A stretch of DNA of 32,723 bases, from the NCBI GenBank assembly GCA_018971215.1, contig JAGXBG010000006.1:1-32723 (forward strand), written 5' to 3'. The notes under the pieces are model-generated. The model ran no database searches, was not told the origin of the DNA, and was given only the letters and a program-made list of their open reading frames with translations. Each line of letters opens with the position of its first letter. The first letter of the stretch is position 1. Of the stretch, positions 26,961 to 32,723 are shown piece by piece. Origin of the DNA: Alphaproteobacteria bacterium. GTDB taxonomy: Bacteria; Pseudomonadota; Alphaproteobacteria; ATCC43930; CGMCC-115725. The position numbers were made by a program, and so were the translations under genes.

Positions 26961-28061
26961 ATGTCGCAGCAGCAGCCACAGCATTTGCGCCTTTTGAAAG
27001 ACGACAACAAGGAATCCAAGGACGCCGACCGGCAGAAGGCGCTCGACGCGGCGCTCGGCCAGATCGAACGCGCCTTCGGCAAGGGCTCGATCATGAAGCT
27101 CGGCGCCCATGTCGCGGCCCAGGGCGACATCGAGGTGGTTTCCACCGGTTCGCTCGGCCTCGATATCGCGCTTGGCATCGGCGGCCTGCCGCGCGGCCGC
27201 GTCGTCGAGATCTACGGGCCGGAAAGCTCGGGCAAGACGACGCTCGCACTCCAGGTCATCGCCGAGGCGCAGAAAGCCGGCGGCGCATGCGCCTTCATCG
27301 ACGCCGAGCACGCGCTCGATCCCGCTTACGCCAAGAAGCTCGGCGTTAACACCGACGACCTGCTGATCTCGCAGCCCGACGCCGGCGAACAGGCGCTCGA
27401 GATCGCCGACACGCTGGTGCGCTCCGGCGCGCTCGACGTGCTGGTGGTGGATTCGGTCGCGGCGCTGGTGCCGCGCGCCGAGCTCGAAGGCGAGATGGGC
27501 GAAAGCCACATGGGCCTGCACGCCCGGCTGATGAGCCAGGCGCTCCGGAAACTCACCGGCTCGATTTCGAAGTCGCGCTGCATGGTGATCTTCATCAATC
27601 AGATCCGCATGAAGATCGGCGTCATGTTCGGCAACCCCGAAACCACGACCGGTGGCAACGCGCTCAAATTCTACGCCTCCGTGCGGCTCGACATCCGCCG
27701 CATCGGCCAGATCAAGGAGCACGAGCAGGTCATCGGTAACCAGACGCGCGTGAAGGTGGTGAAGAACAAGATGGCGCCGCCGTTCAAGGTGGTCGAGTTC
27801 GACATCATGTACGGCGAAGGCGTCTCCAAGCGCGGCGAACTCATCGACCTCGGTATGCAGGCTGGCGTCGTCGAAAAATCCGGCTCGTGGTTCTCCTACG
27901 ACGGCGAGCGCATTGGCCAGGGCCGCGAGAACGCCAAGCAGTATCTCAAGGACCACCCTGAGATCGCCGGCAAGATCGAGACCGCGATCCGCGCCAATGC
28001 CGGGCTGGTCGCCGACGCCATGCTGGTGGCGGGCGCCGAAGGCGGCGCGGCCGAGGAATAG
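26961..28061 (+). CDS. recA: Recombinase RecA
   Basis: [67 protein letters not shown]; start at [12 protein letters not shown] preceded by AGGAAGAGGAG. Confidence 0.97.
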   Translation: MSQQQPQHLRLLKDDNKESKDADRQKALDAALGQIERAFGKGSIMKLGAHVAAQGDIEVVSTGSLGLDIALGIGGLPRGRVVEIYGPESSGKTTLALQVIAEAQKAGGACAFIDAEHALDPAYAKKLGVNTDDLLISQPDAGEQALEIADTLVRSGALDVLVVDSVAALVPRAELEGEMGESHMGLHARLMSQALRKLTGSISKSRCMVIFINQIRMKIGVMFGNPETTTGGNALKFYASVRLDIRRIGQIKEHEQVIGNQTRVKVVKNKMAPPFKVVEFDIMYGEGVSKRGELIDLGMQAGVVEKSGSWFSYDGERIGQGRENAKQYLKDHPEIAGKIETAIRANAGLVADAMLVAGAEGGAAEE

Positions 28062-28113
28062 CCGCCGTCGAAGCTCCAATAGGGTTCTGGACGCCCCCCG
28101 ATGCGTCCTCTTG

Positions 28114-28154
28114 CCGGCGCCGTGCCCCCAACACGGCGCCGGTTTCCCTTTTTT
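28114..28154 (+). terminator. Rho-independent terminator of recA
   Basis: CCGGCGCCGTG-CCCCCAA-CACGGCGCCGG perfect 11-bp stem followed by TTTCCCTTTTTT. Confidence 0.9.
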
Positions 28155-28457
28155 GCAGGATGCTGGGGCGCTCGGCCAAAAATTAAAATCGACAAAACGA
28201 AGCCAATTTTGGATGAGTCGGCGAGCGATAGCCGGATTGCCGGACGAAGAAATCTAAGGAGGTTCGGACTAAAGACAAACTCCTCTATTCGCCGATCGAC
28301 ATGAACAAGGCGATGAATGCGGGCTTTTCGAAGCGGAAATGTGCCGCGCAAGCTTTAGTCCGTTTCGCGGCAAAGCTTCTTTCGGTCGGTATCGCTTGCC
28401 GCACCCGCGCTTCGGCGCCCGCTTGGCCCCGCGACGATCATCTGGCATGGTGCTCAC

Positions 28458-28736
28458 ATGCCAAAAAGACGCCGGAAATCTGGACGGATCGAAGCGCCGT
28501 CCGACGTTGCGGAACCGCAGGCCGAACCCGCACGCCCGGCGCCGAAGCCGGCCGTTCCCTGGTGGAAGGACCCGCCCAAGCTTTCAGCCCTGGCGCTGGT
28601 GATTTTGGTCGTGATCGAGCTCGGCGCCGGATCGCACCTGTCGCCTAAGATTGTCAGCTATCTCGATCCGCTCATCCTCTTCCTCGCCGTGCTGAGCATC
28701 GTCCTGTCGATCATCCGCCGCTGGGAAAACCGCTAG
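28458..28736 (+). CDS. Small membrane protein, two predicted TM helices
   Basis: Basic/Pro-rich N-term then LSALALVILVVIELGAG and YLDPLILFLAVLSIVLSIIRRW. Confidence 0.6.
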   Translation: MPKRRRKSGRIEAPSDVAEPQAEPARPAPKPAVPWWKDPPKLSALALVILVVIELGAGSHLSPKIVSYLDPLILFLAVLSIVLSIIRRWENR

Positions 28737-28857
28737 GGTCGTTGCCGGTCGCCAACTGGACAGCGCGGCGTAGCTTGGGCTTAATGCGGCCCAGCCGCGG
28801 CGGCGGGGAACGCCCGGCCCACTTGGTTCCGGTCGGGGGAAGGACCAGATTAGCGGC

Positions 28858-31533
28858 ATGCTGACCAACGACGTTCGCGCCCATTTTCTCGATTACTTCC
28901 GGCACGCCGGCCACGAGGTCGTGCCGTCGTCGCCGCTCGTTCCGAGAAATGACCCGACGCTGCTTTTCACCAACGCGGGCATGGTGCAATTCAAGAACGT
29001 CTTCACCGGCCTCGAGAAGCGGCCCTATGTGACGGCAGCCTCGTCGCAGAAATGTGTGCGCGCTGGCGGCAAGCACAACGACCTCGAGAATGTCGGTTAC
29101 ACCGCGCGGCATCACACCTTCTTCGAGATGTTGGGCAATTTCTCGTTCGGCGATTATTTCAAAGAGCGCGCAATCGAGCTCGCCTGGAACCTGATTACCA
29201 AGGAATTCAAGCTGTCGCCCGACCGGCTGGTCGCCACCGTCTTCGCCACCGACGACGACGCCTGGAAGCTGTGGAAGAAGATCGCGGGACTGCCCGACCA
29301 GCGCATCGTGCGCATCGATACGTCCGACAATTTCTGGGCGATGGGCGAAACCGGTCCATGCGGCCCGTGCTCCGAGATCTTCTACGACCATGGCGATAAG
29401 ATTCCGGGCGGTCCGCCGGGTTCGCCCGACGCCGAAGGCGACCGCTTTGTCGAGATTTGGAATCTCGTCTTCATGCAATACGAACAGGTGACGCGCGATC
29501 AGCGCGTCGACCTGCCGCATCCGTCGATCGACACCGGCATGGGGCTCGAGCGCATTGCCGCCGTGCTCCAGGGCAAGCACGATAATTACGACATCGACAT
29601 CCTGCGCGCACTGGTCGTCGCCTCGGCCGAGGAATCGCACACACCGCCCGATGGACCGAATGCCGTGTCGCATCGCGTCATCGCCGACCATCTGCGCGCC
29701 AGCGCGTTCCTGATCGCCGACGGTGTGCTGCCGTCGAAGGAGGGTCGCGGCTACGTGCTGCGCCGGATCATGCGCCGCGCCATGCGCCACGCGCACATGC
29801 TCGGCGTCAGCGAGCCCTTGATGTGGAAGCTGGTGCCGGCGCTGGTGCGGCAGATGGGCCAGCCGTTTCCCGAATTGGCGCGCGCCGAGGCGTTGGTCAC
29901 CGAGACGCTCAAGCTCGAGGAGACCAGCTTCCGCGAGACGCTGGCGCGCGGCCTCAAGCTCCTCGACGAGGAAGAGGGCAAGCTTGCCAAGGGCAAAGCG
30001 TTTCCGGGCGAGGTCGCGTTCAAGCTCTACGACACCTACGGTTTCCCGCTTGATCTGACCGAGGACGTGCTGCGCGGCCGCGGCCGCAAGGTCGAAACCA
30101 AAGCGTTTGATGCCGCGATGGCGCGCCAGCGCGAAGAGGCGCGCAAATCGTGGGTGGGCTCAGGCGAAGCGGCGACCGATCAGTTGTGGTTCGCGCTGCG
30201 CGAAGAACTCGGCGCGACCGAGTTCCTCGGCTATGACGCAACCGAAGCCGAAGGCAAGATTCTCGCCATCGTGCAGAATGGCAAGCGCGTCGATGCAGTG
30301 AAGGCCGGCGACGAAGCCGCCATCGTCATGTCGCAGACGCCGTTCTACGGCGAGTCCGGCGGTCAGGTTGGCGATACCGGCGCGCTATTCACGGCTAAGG
30401 GCGGCGAGTTTGCGGTATCCGATACCCAGAAACGCGGCGGCGAGCTGTTTGTCCATCTCGGCAAAGTGACCCGTGGCGGCTTCAAAATCGGCGACATCGT
30501 CGAGCTCCGCATCGACGAGGTGCGGCGCGACAAGTTGCGCGCCAACCATTCGGTCACCCATCTGCTTCATCAGGCGCTGCGCCGCCGGCTCGGCGAGCAC
30601 GTGACGCAAAAGGGCTCGCTGGTCGCGCCCGACCGGTTGCGCTTCGATTTCTCGCAGCCGCGCGCGCTCAGCGACGAGGACGTCGCCGCGATCGAAGCCG
30701 AGGTCAACGCCCGCATCCGCCAGAACGCCGAGGTGCATACACGGCTGATGACGCCGGACCATGCGGTCAAGGAAGGCGCGCTGGCGTTGTTCGGCGAGAA
30801 ATACGGCGACGAGGTGCGCGTCGTGTCCATGGGTGAAGACAACGGCGCCGATCATATGCCGCACGCTTTCTCAGTCGAACTGTGCGGTGGCACGCACGTC
30901 CGCCGCACCGGCGATATCGGCCTGTTCAAGATCGTGTCCGAAAGCGCGGTCGCTTCGGGTGTGCGCCGCATCGAGGCGGTGACCGGCTCCGCGGCCGAAA
31001 CTTACGTCGCCGACGAGGAAAAGCTGCTGCGTCAGGCCGCCGACGCCATCAAGACGTCGCCCGCCGAATTGCCGGCGCGGCTGGCGGCGCTTTTGGACGA
31101 ACGCAAGCGGCTCGAACGCGAGCTCTCGGATGCGCGTCGCGCGGCGGCGCTCAGCGGCGGCGGTGGCAAATCCGCCGATGGCGCGGCCAAGGACGTTGCC
31201 GGCGTCAAGTTCGCTGCCCGCGCGCTCGATAACGTTCCGGCGAAGGAATTGAAGAGTCTTGCCGACGATCTCAAGAAAGAATTGGGCTCGGGCGTCGTCG
31301 CGCTGGTCGCGCGCGAGGAAGGCAAGGCATCGATCGTCGTCGGCGTTACGACCGATCTCATCCAGCGTTTCGACGCCGTCGAGCTGGTGCGATTGGGCGC
31401 GGCAGCGCTGGGCGGCAAGGGCGGCGGCGGCCGACCAGACATGGCGCAGGCCGGCGGTCCCGATCCGTCGCAGGCCGAAGCCGCGCTCGCCGCAGTCGAA
31501 CGCGCGCTCGCCGAAAAATCGAAAGCCGCTTAG
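28858..31533 (+). CDS. alaS: Alanyl-tRNA synthetase
   Basis: [83 protein letters not shown]. Confidence 0.98.
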   Translation: MLTNDVRAHFLDYFRHAGHEVVPSSPLVPRNDPTLLFTNAGMVQFKNVFTGLEKRPYVTAASSQKCVRAGGKHNDLENVGYTARHHTFFEMLGNFSFGDYFKERAIELAWNLITKEFKLSPDRLVATVFATDDDAWKLWKKIAGLPDQRIVRIDTSDNFWAMGETGPCGPCSEIFYDHGDKIPGGPPGSPDAEGDRFVEIWNLVFMQYEQVTRDQRVDLPHPSIDTGMGLERIAAVLQGKHDNYDIDILRALVVASAEESHTPPDGPNAVSHRVIADHLRASAFLIADGVLPSKEGRGYVLRRIMRRAMRHAHMLGVSEPLMWKLVPALVRQMGQPFPELARAEALVTETLKLEETSFRETLARGLKLLDEEEGKLAKGKAFPGEVAFKLYDTYGFPLDLTEDVLRGRGRKVETKAFDAAMARQREEARKSWVGSGEAATDQLWFALREELGATEFLGYDATEAEGKILAIVQNGKRVDAVKAGDEAAIVMSQTPFYGESGGQVGDTGALFTAKGGEFAVSDTQKRGGELFVHLGKVTRGGFKIGDIVELRIDEVRRDKLRANHSVTHLLHQALRRRLGEHVTQKGSLVAPDRLRFDFSQPRALSDEDVAAIEAEVNARIRQNAEVHTRLMTPDHAVKEGALALFGEKYGDEVRVVSMGEDNGADHMPHAFSVELCGGTHVRRTGDIGLFKIVSESAVASGVRRIEAVTGSAAETYVADEEKLLRQAADAIKTSPAELPARLAALLDERKRLERELSDARRAAALSGGGGKSADGAAKDVAGVKFAARALDNVPAKELKSLADDLKKELGSGVVALVAREEGKASIVVGVTTDLIQRFDAVELVRLGAAALGGKGGGGRPDMAQAGGPDPSQAEAALAAVERALAEKSKAA

Positions 31534-31539
31534 CACGCC

Positions 31540-31565
31540 GTGCGGCGGCTGCCTGGCCGCCGCAC
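31540..31565. terminator. GC-rich hairpin between convergent alaS and CBS gene
   Basis: GTGCGGCGGC-TGCCTG-GCCGCCGCAC perfect 10-bp stem; no U-tract. Confidence 0.4.
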
Positions 31566-31582
31566 CAGCACGCGGCGACTCC

Positions 31583-32026
31583 TTAATGCGTCACCGGCGC
31601 CGCATCATGCCGTGCGTCGCGCGAAACCAGCCGCGAGACATTGCGCGCGAGCTCCTGCGGCCCACGTAGCGCCAGATCGGAGAGCGACAGAATGCCGATC
31701 AGCCGCTTCTGGTGATTGATCACCGGCATGTGGTGAATCTTTTTTTCTTCCATGCGGCGAATCGCGCTTTCGATATCGTCGTCGTCGAAACACCAGATCA
31801 CGCCTTTGGTCATCACTTGCTTCGCTGTCGCCGTCGTAGGATTGAGGCCGTCGGCAACCGCACGGCACGCGAGATCGCGATCGGTGATCATGCCCACCAT
31901 GCGGTCGTTCGTGCCGACCGGCAGGCATCCGATGCCCTTGTCGCGCATCTTCTGCGCCACTTCGGCAAGCGACGTTTCGGGCACGATCCATTCGGCGTGC
32001 TGTGTCATGGCTTCGCGAACGAGCAT
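31583..32026 (-). CDS. CBS-domain-pair protein
   Basis: VPETSLAEVAQKMRDKGIGCLPVGTNDRMVGMITDRDLACRAV; IRRMEEKKIHHMPVINHQKRLIGILSLSDLA. Confidence 0.92.
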   Translation of the reverse strand: MLVREAMTQHAEWIVPETSLAEVAQKMRDKGIGCLPVGTNDRMVGMITDRDLACRAVADGLNPTTATAKQVMTKGVIWCFDDDDIESAIRRMEEKKIHHMPVINHQKRLIGILSLSDLALRGPQELARNVSRLVSRDARHDAAPVTH

Positions 32027-32372
32027 TGTTACCTCCTGCGCTGACCGGCGCCGCCTGCATGGCCCGTCGGCATTGGTCGCGCCGGACCTCGTTGGTGGCC
32101 GTGCGCGCCAGACGCTCCGCCGCTGGCGGCGGACCGACTGCTTCGCCGATCACGCCACGTCCCGGACGCCGGAATCGATTTTCAGGTCTGTTGCGGAGAA
32201 GGGGACATAGCGTCCCAAAAATCACCCCGCCGCGTTTATCGTATCGCATCGGCGGAGGACGGCCAACGGCAATTCGGTCTGGGCGTTCACCGAACGCGAT
32301 CGCGCGCCAGGAACAGTACGTCGCCCTGGCACGGCGCATCGAGCGGCGCCATGCCCGGTCCGCCGGTCATGC

Positions 32373-32723
32373 CTAGGCCATCTTCTGCTTCAGCCGCGCG
32401 TCGAGCCGGTCGAGGAACGGGATGGTGTTCAGGAACGGCGTCGTCGGGCTGATCAGGATGGCGAGGTCCTTGGTCATCTCGCCGGCCTCGACCGCTTCGA
32501 TGCACACCTTCTCGAGCGTCTCGGCGAAGCGCACCAATTCGGGCGTCTGGTCGAACGTGCCGCGATACCACAGGCCGCGCGTCCAAGCGAAGATCGAGGC
32601 GATCGGATTGGTCGACGTCTCCTTGCCCTGCTGATAGAGGCGGAAGTGACGCGTCACCGTGCCATGCGCCGCTTCGGCTTCGACCGTCTTGCCGTCGGGC
32701 GTCATCAGCACGGAGGTCATCAG
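32373..32723 (-). CDS. icd: NADP-dependent isocitrate dehydrogenase, C-terminal fragment (N-terminus beyond window)
   Basis: [44 protein letters not shown]; open at the window end. Confidence 0.92.
   Translation of the reverse strand: MMTSVLMTPDGKTVEAEAAHGTVTRHFRLYQQGKETSTNPIASIFAWTRGLWYRGTFDQTPELVRFAETLEKVCIEAVEAGEMTKDLAILISPTTPFLNTIPFLDRLDARLKQKMA

Noticed and set aside
1-32723. CRISPR array, transposon, prophage or classic defence island
   Set aside because: No regularly spaced repeats, transposase, integrase, phage structural or restriction genes seen on either strand.

Overview
This is a GC-rich alphaproteobacterial chromosomal segment, Rhodospirillales-like by gene content. It is densely coding, with no CRISPR array, transposase, integrase or phage module that I could see. 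Left part (1-19.6 kb): a lipoprotein fragment, methionine aminopeptidase, an EamA/DMT permease with a His-rich tail, a CinA-type domain protein, tRNA-Leu(TAA), a C-terminal processing protease plus cupin pair, a fused indolepyruvate ferredoxin oxidoreductase, a repeat-containing Gly-rich secreted protein, a GT2/TylF-like pair, flavin reductase, DUF3175, PAP2, an aspartoacylase-like protein plus ArgE, NAD kinase, and a molybdenum-cofactor cluster (moaA / fdhD-mobA). Right part (19.6-32.7 kb): a compact cell-cycle/flagellar regulatory neighbourhood of chpT, ctrA, a fliJ-like gene, a frameshifted flhF-like remnant, sciP (DUF1153), flbT, dksA and cckA, followed by recA, alaS, a CBS protein and a partial icd. 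The most interesting signals are non-coding. There is a perfect TTAA-N7-TTAA CtrA box between ctrA and fliJ-like. Two single-mismatch CtrA boxes flank a dyad in the sciP/flbT divergent spacer. There are tandem GAAC-N7-GNAC LexA-like elements at the recA promoter. The gene families are known; the possible novelty is in the arrangement, the decay of the flhF-like gene and the regulatory architecture. All calls were made by eye, with no database search.
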